In this document: one piece after another, positions 1 through 9,023 of the stretch
Layout: each line of letters opens with the position of its first letter
Numbering within the stretch: the first letter of the stretch is position 1
DNA from: VAZQ01 sp963758945
GTDB lineage: Bacteria; Pseudomonadota; Alphaproteobacteria; Rhizobiales; Xanthobacteraceae
Reading direction: 5' to 3'
Length of the DNA: 64,000 nucleotides
NCBI GenBank assembly: GCA_963758945.1
Contig: CAVWXY010000010.1
Span: forward strand, 372,001 to 436,000
Notes under the pieces: generated by a model
What the model was told of the DNA's origin: nothing
Databases searched by the model: none
What the model saw: the letters and a program-made list of their open reading frames with translations, nothing else
Translations under genes and position numbers: made by a program

Positions 1-1156
1 GCGTCGGCGGCTCGCCCGGACGCATGACGCGGTAGATGTCGAACAACGCGTCCTCGCGCGTTATGTTCTTGTCGACGCTGAGCGTGTTGCGGATGTAGGC
101 GCCGACATTGACATGATCGATGTCGAGCAGCGGCAATTCCTTGTAGCCGGCGTCGTTGAGTGTCTTGAGATTCTTTTCGGTGATCTCCTCGCCCGCCTCC
201 GCATAGATCTCGCCGGTCTTCGCGTTGACGAGGTCTTCCGCGATGTACTGGCCGATCAGCTCCTGATCGGTCATCCGCAGCGCCCGCAGGCCCTTCTCCG
301 CGAGCTGGCGCGCCTGCCGTACGGTGAGCTTCTTGCCTGCCTCCAGCACCACCCTGCCGGAGTCGGCGTCGACCAGATCGTTGATCGCCTTGTAGCCGCG
401 GAAGCGATTGGCATCGAACGGCACGCGCCAGCCGTCCTTCTGCCGCTTGTAGATCACCTTGCGATAAAAGGTATGGAGAATCTCCTCGGCGTCCATGCCG
501 AGCGCATAGAGCAGCGACGTCACCGGAATCTTGCGCCGTCGGTCGATACGCGCATAGACGATATCCTTGGCGTCGAACTCGATGTCGAGCCAGGAGCCGC
601 GGTAGGGAATGATTCGCGCCGCGAACAGGAGCTTGCCGGAGGAGTGGGTCTTGCCCTTGTCGTGGTCGAAGAACACACCCGGCGAGCGGTGCATCTGCGA
701 GACGATCACGCGCTCGGTGCCGTTGACGACGAAGGTGCCGTTGTTGGTCATGAGCGGGATGTCGCCCATGTAGACATCCTGCTCCTTGATGTCTTTGACC
801 GACTTGGCGCCCGTCTCCTCGTCGATATCGAACACGATGAGGCGCAGCGTCACCTTGAGCGGCGCCGCATAGGTCATGCCGCGCTGGCGGCATTCGTCGA
901 CGTCGTATTTCGGCGCTTCAAACTCGTATTTGACGAATTCGAGCATCGAGGTGTTGGAAAAATCCGAGATCGGGAACACGGATTTGAAGACCGCCTGCAA
1001 TCCCTCGTCGGGGCGCCCGCCGAGGGGTTCCTTGACCAGCAGGAACTGGTCGTAGGACGCCTTCTGAACCTCGATGAGGTTCGGCATCTCCGCGACTTCT
1101 TGGATCTTCCCGAAAAACTTGCGAACGCGCTTGCGACCGGTAAACGTCTGCGCCAT
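1..1156 (-). CDS. rpoB: RNA polymerase subunit beta, N-terminal part (runs off window)
   Basis: Reading the minus strand from the ATG at 1156 gives about 385 residues starting MAQTFTGRKRVRKFFGK, typical of alphaproteobacterial RpoB. The segment covers the N-terminal protrusion and lobe domains of the beta subunit, with recognisable stretches such as DNGTFVVNGTERVIVSQ-like (here NNGTFVVNGTERVIVSQMHR) and RSPGVFFDHDKGKTHSSGK. The product is the catalytic beta subunit of core RNA polymerase, in the cytoplasm. The frame is open to base 1, so the rest of the gene lies outside the window. It follows rplL by about 210 bases in the conserved rplJL-rpoB order and is probably co-transcribed with it. 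Identification is near certain. Confidence 0.97.
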   Translation of the reverse strand, partial: MAQTFTGRKRVRKFFGKIQEVAEMPNLIEVQKASYDQFLLVKEPLGGRPDEGLQAVFKSVFPISDFSNTSMLEFVKYEFEAPKYDVDECRQRGMTYAAPLKVTLRLIVFDIDEETGAKSVKDIKEQDVYMGDIPLMTNNGTFVVNGTERVIVSQMHRSPGVFFDHDKGKTHSSGKLLFAARIIPYRGSWLDIEFDAKDIVYARIDRRRKIPVTSLLYALGMDAEEILHTFYRKVIYKRQKDGWRVPFDANRFRGYKAINDLVDADSGRVVLEAGKKLTVRQARQLAEKGLRALRMTDQELIGQYIAEDLVNAKTGEIYAEAGEEITEKNLKTLNDAGYKELPLLDIDHVNVGAYIRNTLSVDKNITREDALFDIYRVMRPGEPPT

Positions 1157-1365
1157 CTCATCTCTCGCTTTGTCGAACCGTCGGGCCGGAACGACTTTCC
1201 AGAAGGCCGCCATCCATCGCGGCCATCGGGACAACCGTCGAAAACCCGTTATTTTACGCGATTCGGCCCGCTCGCCGAACCGTCACGCCGCTGCCGCCAT
1301 GGGGCGGACATAGGGACGATTCCGGAGTTTGCTCACCCCGGAACCGCCCGAATTAGACTTCACGC

Positions 1366-1743
1366 TTATTTGAGTTCCACCTTCGCGCCGGCTTTTTCCA
1401 GCTGAGCCTTGACCTTCTCCGCCTCGTCCTTGCTCACGTCTTCCTTGACCGGCTTGGGCGCACCCTCGACCAAGTCCTTGGCCTCCTTGAGGCCCAAACC
1501 GGTGAGCGCGCGGACTTCCTTGATCACCTCGATCTTCTTGTCGCCGATCGCCGTGAGCATGACGGTGAATTCGGTTTTTTCCTCGACCGGAGCGGCGGCG
1601 GCACCGCCGCCGGGAGCAGCAGCGACCGCCACCGCGGCGGCGGCGGAGACGCCCCACTTCTCTTCCAGCATCTTCGCCAGGTCGGCGGCCTCGAGAACCG
1701 TGAGTTGCGAGAGGTCGTCGACGAGTTTTTGCAGATCAGCCAT
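1366..1743 (-). CDS. rplL: 50S ribosomal protein L7/L12
   Basis: The 125-residue product has the L7/L12 architecture: an N-terminal dimerisation helix (LQKLVDDLSQLTVLEAADLA), an Ala/Gly/Pro-rich hinge at about residues 34-52, and a C-terminal domain that contacts translation GTPases (VIKEVRALTGLGLKEAKDLV). It forms the multi-copy flexible stalk of the large ribosomal subunit together with L10, encoded immediately upstream. Length is normal for the family. The gene lies 47 bases after rplJ on the same strand, so the two form an rplJL unit as in most bacteria. Confidence 0.98.
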   Translation of the reverse strand: MADLQKLVDDLSQLTVLEAADLAKMLEEKWGVSAAAAVAVAAAPGGGAAAAPVEEKTEFTVMLTAIGDKKIEVIKEVRALTGLGLKEAKDLVEGAPKPVKEDVSKDEAEKVKAQLEKAGAKVELK

Positions 1744-1790
1744 TGAACATCCCTATTCAGTTCGAACCAGTCGAGTTTGCGAAGCGGGGA

Positions 1791-2309
1791 TCACGCCGCC
1801 TCGCTCTTGGTGGCATAGGCCTGCAGCACGCGCGCGACCTTGGCCGCCGGAGCATTGACGACCTGCGCGATCTTGGTCGCCGGCGCCTGAATGAGGCCGA
1901 CGATCTTGGCGCGCAGCTCATCGAGCGACGGCAGCGATGCGAGCGCCTTGACGCCGTTCGCATCGAGCGCGGTCTTGCCCATCGCTCCGCCCAGGATCAC
2001 GAATTTCTCATTCGCCTTGGCGAAGTCGGCGGCGACCTTGGGCGCAGCCACCGGATCGCCGGAATAGGCGATCAGGGTCGGTCCCTTGAGCAGGGGAACG
2101 ACCGCGGCTGCGTCCGTGCCTTCGAGAGCGATCTTGGCGAGACGGTTTTTCGCAACCTTCACCGCTGCGCCCGCCTGCTTCATCTGCCTACGCAGGGTCT
2201 GCATCTGGGCGACGTTGAGGCCGGAATAATGAGCCACGACCACCACCCCGGTGTCCCTGAAGACACCGTTGAGCGTCGTCACGAGCTCCTTCTTAGCCGC
2301 TCGATCCAC
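1791..2309 (-). CDS. rplJ: 50S ribosomal protein L10
   Basis: The product (172 residues) matches L10, the base of the L7/L12 stalk: an N-terminal rRNA-binding domain (GVFRDTGVVVVAHYSGLNVA, LKGPTLIAYSGDPVAAPKV) followed by the C-terminal helix that binds L7/L12 dimers. I chose the GTG at 2309 (protein begins VDRAAKKELV) because it has an AAAGAG ribosome-binding site seven bases upstream. The earlier TTG at 2315 would overlap that site. It is first of an rplJL pair. rplA is separated from it by a divergent-facing gene, so rplJ needs its own promoter in the 2310-2888 region. Confidence 0.97.
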   Translation of the reverse strand: MDRAAKKELVTTLNGVFRDTGVVVVAHYSGLNVAQMQTLRRQMKQAGAAVKVAKNRLAKIALEGTDAAAVVPLLKGPTLIAYSGDPVAAPKVAADFAKANEKFVILGGAMGKTALDANGVKALASLPSLDELRAKIVGLIQAPATKIAQVVNAPAAKVARVLQAYATKSEAA

Positions 2310-2888
2310 GTGCAAGCTCTTTCAGGTTGGCGGCCCGCCCTTACATGCGGGAACCGCCGGTTGCGACCTGCCGCCCGTCCCCGGCTTGACGCGATCCGGG
2401 AAGGACGGCGCTGTTGAGATCCTGCCCCCCGCGGGCGGACGCTAGGCCGCTTCGGGTTTCTCGAGGCTCGAACCGGTCGCGGAGCCTGCCGGCTCCAAAA
2501 CGGTCTTCCCCGTCTGTGCAGGCATTGTACATTAAGTCCGGAAGGGGCACCTGCAGTCTCGGACAGGATGGACTTCCGGAAACGACCGGAAAGCCCTGAT
2601 GCGCAAAGGAAAACCTCCGATCGTCCCTGCCCCCTTCAGAGTCATCCCGCGGGATATCCAGAAGGAGCAAGGTCCTAATCACCAGCTTTTCCATGAAGCG
2701 CGCAAAGGCGCGCCGACACACTGGGCCGGCACGCCCTCGCCCTTATTTAGCGCCCCAGGCCGGTTTTGCAAGCAGGATTTGGAAAAATTCGCCGTTCAGG
2801 TGCTCGCGGGTCCTGCGGCGGCGCTGCCGCCGCAGTCCGAAGGTGATATGCCAGACGGCAAGGCCAACAACCAACCAGGGGGAGAAAA
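2310..2888 (-). promoter_or_regulatory. rplJ leader / promoter region (L10-leader candidate)
   Basis: This 579-base stretch has no convincing gene. It lies upstream of rplJ (minus strand) and of the MetE-like gene (plus strand). In many bacteria an L10-binding leader sits directly before rplJ and mediates feedback control of rplJL. The GC-rich sequence at about 2320-2480 is where it would be expected, but I could not draw a confident consensus fold. On the minus strand a TACAAT hexamer near 2528 is a possible -10 element without a clear -35. The function is inferred from position only. Confidence 0.4.
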
Positions 2889-4082
2889 ATGCCTGGCGAG
2901 CGCGTCCTGACCACCCATGTCGGCAGCCTGGTGCGCCCGCCGAAACTGGTCGAATTCCTGCACAAGATCGAGGAGCGGCAGCCCTACGACCGGAGCGCCT
3001 ACGAGGCTTGCCTGGCGCAGTCCATCGACGAGGTGGTCCGCCAGCAAGCCGAAACCGGCATCGACATCGTCAGCGACGGCGAATTCAGCAAGGGCCGCAA
3101 CTGGGCCTTCTATATCCACGATCGCCTCGCCGGGGTGACCGCGCGGCCGCTCAGTCCGGACGAGGCCAAGGACCCTTTGGCTTCCGTCGGGGGCGGACAA
3201 GACCGCGTCGCCTTTCCCGAGTTCTACGCGGAATACGACCGGCTCTCCGGTTTGGGGAAGCGGCTCGGCTCGCGCTTCGTCGTCGATGGTCCGCTCACCT
3301 ACTCCGACGCCGCGGTCAAGCGCGACATCGCCAATCTCAAAGCCGCCATCGGCAAGGTGAAGGTGGAAGGCGCCTTCCTGCCGGTCGTCGCCCCCGCGAG
3401 CGCGCTTCCGAACGCCAAGAACGAGCATTATGCAGACGAGCAGAGCCTGCTCTCGGCGCTCGCTGACTGCCTGCACCAGGAGTACAAGGCGATCGTCGAT
3501 TCCGGTCTCTACGTGCAGATCGACGATGCCTTCCTGCCCTACATGCACGAAAAGATGGTCCCGCCACTGACGCATGCTCAGTATCGCGGATGGGCGCAGC
3601 TGCGCATCGACGCGCTCAACCGGGCGCTCAAAGGCATTCCGCCGGAGCGTTCGCGCTATCACATCTGCTGGGGCAGCTGGAACGGTCCGCACGCGTTCGA
3701 CGTGCCGATGAAAGACATCGTGGATCTCATGCTGCAGGTGAATGTGGGCGCCTACCAGTTCGAGGCCGCCAACCCCCGCCATGAGCACGAATGGGTCGTC
3801 TGGCGATCGGTCAAGCTGCCGCCCGGCAAGGTGCTCATCCCCGGCGTGATCAGCCACGCCACCAACATCGTCGAGCATCCCGAACTGGTGGCGCAGCGCC
3901 TCGTGCGCCTCGCGAACATCGTGGGGCGCGAAAACGTCATGGCCGGCACCGACTGCGGCTTCGCCCAGAGCCCGTTCGCTCAACGGGTGCATCCGACCAT
4001 CATGTGGGCCAAGCTCCGATCGCTCGTGGAGGGCGCGAAGCTCGCAAGCCGGGAACTATGGGGCAGGCGCTCGGCGGCGTGA
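2889..4082 (+). CDS. MetE C-terminal-like methyltransferase (COG0620)
   Basis: The 397-residue product belongs to the family of the catalytic half of cobalamin-independent methionine synthase. It starts with the typical TTHVGSLVRPPKL strand and carries the zinc-ligand pattern of that family: an H-x-C pair (HICWGSWNG), a downstream Glu/His stretch (FEAANPRHEHEW) and a late Cys (GTDCGFAQS). Proteins of this size lack the MetE N-terminal half. They often transfer methyl groups from unidentified donors or act in C1 or C-S metabolism, so the substrate is unknown. A strong GGGGGAG site precedes the ATG. The gene is wedged antiparallel between rplA and rplJ, which is unusual. A paralogous family member is at 55150. 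Confidence 0.85.
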   Translation: MPGERVLTTHVGSLVRPPKLVEFLHKIEERQPYDRSAYEACLAQSIDEVVRQQAETGIDIVSDGEFSKGRNWAFYIHDRLAGVTARPLSPDEAKDPLASVGGGQDRVAFPEFYAEYDRLSGLGKRLGSRFVVDGPLTYSDAAVKRDIANLKAAIGKVKVEGAFLPVVAPASALPNAKNEHYADEQSLLSALADCLHQEYKAIVDSGLYVQIDDAFLPYMHEKMVPPLTHAQYRGWAQLRIDALNRALKGIPPERSRYHICWGSWNGPHAFDVPMKDIVDLMLQVNVGAYQFEAANPRHEHEWVVWRSVKLPPGKVLIPGVISHATNIVEHPELVAQRLVRLANIVGRENVMAGTDCGFAQSPFAQRVHPTIMWAKLRSLVEGAKLASRELWGRRSAA

Positions 4083-4191
4083 GAGCAAGCGGTTGCAGCT
4101 GCCGGCCGCGGAAGACGCCACGGCGGCAGGGAGGCGGCAGCCCGGTTGGAGTCGCCCGTCCCCCCGATGCCCCGGGCCGGGTACGGACCGC

Positions 4192-4890
4192 CTACTGCCC
4201 GAACAGCGACGTCGGCTCCACCTTCACGCCTGGGCCCATGGTCGAAGAGATCGCCACGCGATTGATGAATGTGCCCTTGGCGCCGGGCGGCTTGGCCTTC
4301 TGCACCGCGTCGGCGAAAGCCCGGATGTTCTGCACCAGCTTGTCGGCGGGAAACGACGCCTTGCCGACGCCGGCCTGCACGATGCCGGCCTTCTCCACCC
4401 GGAACTCGACGGACCCGCCTTTGGCGCCCTTGACCGCGCCGGTTACGTCCATTGTCACCGTGCCGACCTTGGGGTTCGGCATCATGCCGCGTGGGCCGAG
4501 AACCTTGCCGAGGCGGCCGACCAGCGGCATGAGGTCGGGGGTCGCAATGCAGCGGTCGAAGTCGATATTGCCGTTCTGCACGCGCTCGACGAGATCCTCC
4601 GCGCCCACCACGTCGGCGCCGGCGGCGCGCGCCTCGTCGGCCTTCGCACCGCGCGCGAAGACGGCCACCCGCATGCTGCGGCCGGAGCCGTTCGGCAGGT
4701 TGACAATGCCGCGCACCATCTGATCGGCATGACGCGGATCGACGCCGAGGTTCATTGCCACTTCGATCGTCTCGTCGAACTTGGCCTTCGCCCGGTCCTT
4801 GATCATCTTTACCGCCTCTTCGAGCGGGTAGAGCTTGGTGCGGTCGACGCCTTCGCGGACGGTACGGATACGTTTTCCGAGAGTTGTCAT
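4192..4890 (-). CDS. rplA: 50S ribosomal protein L1
   Basis: The 232-residue product starts MTTLGKRIRTVREGV and has the L1 hallmarks: the KFDETIEVAMNLGVDPRHAD motif and the GPRGMMPNPKVGTVT loop. L1 binds 23S rRNA in the L1 stalk, which helps release E-site tRNA. In many bacteria it also represses its own rplKA mRNA. The open frame continues upstream through rplK in another register, but the ATG at 4890 is the correct start, five bases after the rplK stop at 4896. That spacing implies translational coupling. Length is normal. Confidence 0.97.
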   Translation of the reverse strand: MTTLGKRIRTVREGVDRTKLYPLEEAVKMIKDRAKAKFDETIEVAMNLGVDPRHADQMVRGIVNLPNGSGRSMRVAVFARGAKADEARAAGADVVGAEDLVERVQNGNIDFDRCIATPDLMPLVGRLGKVLGPRGMMPNPKVGTVTMDVTGAVKGAKGGSVEFRVEKAGIVQAGVGKASFPADKLVQNIRAFADAVQKAKPPGAKGTFINRVAISSTMGPGVKVEPTSLFGQ

Positions 4891-4895
4891 GACGA

Positions 4896-5324
4896 TCACT
4901 CCGCGACCTCGATGCCCATCGAGCGGGCGGAACCTTCCACCATGCGCATGGCGGCCTCGATCGTATCGCAGTTCAAGTCCTTCATCTTCTTCTCGGCGAT
5001 TTCCTTGACCTGCGCCTTGGTCACGCTGCCGGCGCGGTCGCGGCCTGGGGTCCGCGATCCGCTCTCGAGCTTGGCCGCCTTCTTGATGAAATAGGACACC
5101 GGCGGCGTGCGCATCTCGAAGGTGAACGAGCGGTCCTGATAGACCGTGATGACGACCGGGATGGGCGATCCCTTTTCCATGTTCTGGGTCTGCGCGTTGA
5201 ACTGCTTGCAGAACTCCATGATCGCAAGCCCGCGCTGCCCGAGGGCCGGCCCGATCGGCGGCGACGGATTGGCCGACCCGGCGGGCACCTGCAGTTTGAT
5301 GTAACCGGTGATTTTCTTTGCCAT
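4896..5324 (-). CDS. rplK: 50S ribosomal protein L11
   Basis: The product is 142 residues, the standard L11 length. It has the N-terminal PAGSANPSPPIGPALGQRG segment that contacts EF-G and thiostrepton-class antibiotics and the C-terminal rRNA-binding domain (PGRDRAGSVTKAQVKEIAE). It sits at the GTPase-associated centre of the 50S subunit. The ATG at 5324 is preceded by AGGAGTT at good spacing; an upstream in-frame TTG at 5327 is not the start. It is first of the rplKA pair. A heptamer repeat separates it from nusG. Confidence 0.97.
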   Translation of the reverse strand: MAKKITGYIKLQVPAGSANPSPPIGPALGQRGLAIMEFCKQFNAQTQNMEKGSPIPVVITVYQDRSFTFEMRTPPVSYFIKKAAKLESGSRTPGRDRAGSVTKAQVKEIAEKKMKDLNCDTIEAAMRMVEGSARSMGIEVAE

Positions 5325-5470
5325 CAATCAACTCCTGTCATTGGCCGCGATCGGCCGGTTCAGGGTCCGTGGTTCGGATTCCCGGCGATTGGCAGCCGCC
5401 GTCACCTCCCACGCTGGAAAAGGCGAATAGCGAAGTCGCGAATGGCGAATAGAGGCCCCCCGCTCTTCTC

Positions 5471-5558
5471 TCGCTACTCGCTACTCGCTACTCGCTACTC
5501 GCTACTCGCTACTCGCTACTCGCTACTCGCTACTCTATCGCTACTCGCTACTCGCTAC
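5471..5558. repeat. Heptamer tandem repeat, TCGCTAC x12
   Basis: Nine perfect copies of TCGCTAC (5471-5533) are followed by a four-base break (TCTA) and three more copies (5538-5558). The array ends exactly at the nusG stop codon. Just beyond it on the plus strand, 5424-5453 contains GCGAATAG/GCGAATGG units that are imperfectly complementary to the array, so the nusG-rplK spacer could fold back on itself. The array lies in the transcribed gap of a minus-strand operon. The function is unknown; slipped-strand variation is possible. Confidence 0.9.
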
Positions 5559-6092
5559 TCACAGCTTTTCCACCTGCCCCATTTCGAGCTCTACCCGCGT
5601 CGGCCGGCCGAAGATGGAGACGGCGACCTTGAGGCGCGAGCGCCCGTCATCGACCTCTTCCACCACGCCATTGAAGGAGGCGAACGGTCCCTCGGATACC
5701 CGTACTTGCTCTCCGACCTCGAAGGAGACCGACGGCTTCGGCCGCTCGATACCCTCCTGCACCTGGTGCAGGATGCGCGCAGCCTCGGCATCCGCGATCG
5801 GCTTGGGCTTGTTGTCGGCGCCGAGGAATCCGGTGACCTTCGGCGTGTTCTTGATGAGGTGGTAGGCCTCGTCGGTCAGATCCATTTTCACCAGCACATA
5901 GCCGGGAAAGAACTTGCGCTCGGCATCGACCTTCTGGCCGCGGCGCACCTCCACGACCTTTTCGGTCGGCACCATCACCTCCTCGAACAAATGCTCGAGA
6001 TGGCGCTGCTTGGCCTGCTCACGAATCGAATCGGCGACCTTGCGCTCGAAATTCGAATAGGCCTGGACGATGTACCAATGCTTCTCCGCCAT
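5559..6092 (-). CDS. nusG: Transcription termination/antitermination factor NusG
   Basis: The 177-residue protein begins MAEKHWYIVQAYSNFERKV, the NGN domain that binds the RNA polymerase clamp, and ends in a KOW domain (VRVSEGPFASFNGVVEEVD). NusG suppresses pausing, couples transcription to translation and recruits Rho. The start at 6092 lies 14 bases after the secE stop (6107), the usual secE-nusG arrangement. Length and motifs are complete. A continuous frame runs into it from secE, but that is a consequence of the secE frameshift. Confidence 0.97.
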   Translation of the reverse strand: MAEKHWYIVQAYSNFERKVADSIREQAKQRHLEHLFEEVMVPTEKVVEVRRGQKVDAERKFFPGYVLVKMDLTDEAYHLIKNTPKVTGFLGADNKPKPIADAEAARILHQVQEGIERPKPSVSFEVGEQVRVSEGPFASFNGVVEEVDDGRSRLKVAVSIFGRPTRVELEMGQVEKL

Positions 6093-6106
6093 CCCGCGGG
6101 CTCCCT

Positions 6107-6305
6107 TCAACCGCCGATGCCGAGAATGAAGGTCACGACCATACGCATGACCTGGTCCGCCAGCAGGAAGAACACGGCGGCGACCGCGACCATCACGAAC
6201 ACCATGGCGGTGGTGATGGCGGTCTCGCGCCGAGTTCGGCCACGTGACCTTCTGGGCCTCGGCGCGGACTTCCTGCAGGAACTTGAACGGACTGATCTTC
6301 GCCAT
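6107..6305 (-). CDS. secE: Preprotein translocase subunit SecE, frameshifted in this sequence
   Basis: The start at 6305 gives MAKISPFKFLQEVRAEAQKV-TWP, the conserved cytoplasmic segment of SecE. One base too many at 6235-6236 (CCGAACTCGG on the minus strand) then throws the frame off. Removing one A restores WPTRRETAITT and a single membrane helix (VFVMVAVAAVFFLLADQVM) ending at TGA 6107, total 65 residues, the normal size. SecE clamps SecY in the Sec translocon and is essential. A real null mutation is therefore unlikely, and a sequence error is the simplest reading. It sits between tRNA-Trp and nusG, the standard order. Confidence 0.9.
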
Positions 6306-6404
6306 AGCCTACCTTGCCGCGGTCTCGGGCGTGCGGCGATAACCCACTGACTTTCAAGACTTTGCGACCGAGCCAGGACCTACGCTTGCCGAGCGGACTA
6401 CGCC

Positions 6405-6481
6405 TGGCAGGAGTGGAGGGACTTCGAACCCCCAACCCCCGGTTTTGGAGACCGGTGCTCTAGCCATTGAGCTACACTCCT
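6405..6481 (-). tRNA. tRNA-Trp (anticodon CCA)
   Basis: The minus strand folds into a cloverleaf. The acceptor stem AGGAGTG pairs with CACTCCT, the D-arm contains TAGCTCAATGG, the anticodon stem is CCGGT/ACCGG with loop CTCCAAA (anticodon CCA), the T-arm contains GGTTCGA, the discriminator is G and CCA is encoded. Position between tuf and secE is the classical site of trpT in proteobacteria. Confidence 0.96.
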
Positions 6482-6689
6482 CCGGAAGCGCTTGCGGCGG
6501 CCCCGAGGCCCGCCGCTGGGGTTGTAAATGCATGAACGGGGCTGCGTTTGCAAGCCGGAAGACGGCAGCCGGCGCGACGAATAGGCGAAACCGCTGACCA
6601 TGAGCAGCGCCGTCGTCCCGCGCCGCGCGCCATTCGCCACCGGCTGCCCGCCATTCGCGACCTCCGTCCTGCGTCCTGCCTTGTCTGCG

Positions 6690-7898
<1,209 letters not shown>

Positions 7899-8073
7899 TT
7901 GCTGTTCTCTGTTCCTCTAGGTCCTGCGGCACCGGCGCGGCCCCGTTCGGTCGTGGCCGGCGCCGCGCTCTTAAATAGGATTGACCCTCCCGTAAATAGG
8001 AATGGCCGCCCGCCATTCCAGATCCGGGCCCCCAGGAGATGGCGGGCGGGCGACGATCGCCCCGCGCCCGAAG

Positions 8074-8409
8074 CTACTTGGCCGCCGGCTTCCTTTCGCC
8101 GGCGGCCTTCTGCGCGGCTTGAAGTTGCTCCACGCTCTTCTGGAGGTTCGCCGCAAGGCTCTTGAGTGCGGCAACCTCGCTTTTGAGCGCGACGATCTCG
8201 GCGCCGGCCGCGCTCAGCCGTTGCCGCGCATCCAGCGCATTCTTCGTCACGAGCTGATGCAGGAAGTGTACGTTGCTCTGGAGGCACCCTGTCCGCTTGT
8301 CCAGCCCGCTGGTTTTCGTGCAGTCCTCTATTCCCGCAATATCCTGCGCTTGCGCGGCATCGACCCCGACGACGATCAGGCTCAAGCCCAGCACCGCGAT
8401 TCGGACCAT
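8074..8409 (-). CDS. Small exported coiled-coil protein, unknown function
   Basis: The ATG at 8409 has a GAGGAG site four bases upstream and yields 111 residues. Residues 1-20 form a signal peptide (MVRIAVLGLSLIVVGVDAAQ-A). After it come two cysteines (IEDCTK, TGCLQ) that could form a disulfide, and residues about 60-105 are a heptad-like alanine/leucine helix (IVALKSEVAALKSLAANLQK). The upstream in-frame extension to 8496 lacks a site and is unlikely. It lies between tuf and tRNA-Gly with no obvious partner. I do not recognise the family; periplasmic location is inferred. Confidence 0.7.
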   Translation of the reverse strand: MVRIAVLGLSLIVVGVDAAQAQDIAGIEDCTKTSGLDKRTGCLQSNVHFLHQLVTKNALDARQRLSAAGAEIVALKSEVAALKSLAANLQKSVEQLQAAQKAAGERKPAAK

Positions 8410-8612
8410 GTTGCTCCTCGCTGTCCCGCTCTTTCCGTCCCCGATCATCCTGGGATCGCAAGCTCGACCAAAGACGTGACCGGATCGAGCCACCAATCGG
8501 CTTGCCGTCGTTGGTCGAAACGTGGCTGTGGTGGCGCGTCCTAAGCGACCGATCGCCGGAAACGATCCGGCAGCACTGACGGTCCGTTCGTACAGGTATC
8601 AGCCTGAGGATT

Positions 8613-8686
8613 TGGAGCGGGTGAAGGGAATCGAACCCTCGTCATCAGCTTGGAAGGCTGTTGCTCTACCATTGAGCTACACCCGC
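8613..8686 (-). tRNA. tRNA-Gly (anticodon TCC)
   Basis: On the minus strand the acceptor GCGGGTG pairs with CACCCGC, the D-arm is TAGCTCAATGGTAGA, the anticodon loop CTTCCAA carries TCC, the T-loop is GGTTCGATTC, the discriminator is T and CCA is encoded. It is 74 nucleotides including CCA and lies 72 bases from tRNA-Tyr on the same strand. Confidence 0.96.
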
Positions 8687-8758
8687 GCCGCGGACAGTGA
8701 TCAGAAGTCGGCAATCAGGTCGGTCGGATCATCCCGTCGCTGGCCTCTGCCTCCTGGC

Positions 8759-8844
8759 TGGTGGGGGAGGTAGGACTCGAACCTACGAAGGCGTCAGCCA
8801 GCGGATTTACAGTCCGCCCCCTTTGCCGCTCGGGACACTCCCCC
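8759..8844 (-). tRNA. tRNA-Tyr (anticodon GTA)
   Basis: The minus strand gives an 86-nucleotide class II tRNA: acceptor GGGGGAG/CTCCCCC, anticodon stem CGGAC(T) with loop containing GTA, a long variable arm (GCTGGCTGACGCCTTCG region), a GGTTCGAGTCC T-arm, discriminator A and encoded CCA. The Tyr-Gly order and spacing suggest one transcript. Confidence 0.96.
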
Positions 8845-9023
8845 GCCGTCGCACGCTGCATCCTAACGGATACATATAGTGCCAGCAGGGCCGGTTTATG
8901 GGGAGCCCATGGCATGGTGTCAACCACGCGACGTCGCATCGCCGGCTCCCGCCGGACGGACAAGCGCACGCCCATCCTTTGCGATTTGACTGGCGGGCGC
9001 CGGACTGGCGATAGAGGAGGGCC

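Noticed and set aside
113..1405. 430-codon plus-strand open frame
   Set aside because: It is the antisense shadow of rpoB, which explains the region completely.
4192..5331. Single 379-codon frame covering rplK and rplA
   Set aside because: The first part reads rplK in the wrong frame. Two separate genes with good starts are clear.
5471..5558. Heptamer array as CRISPR
   Set aside because: Unit is seven bases without spacers; no cas genes.
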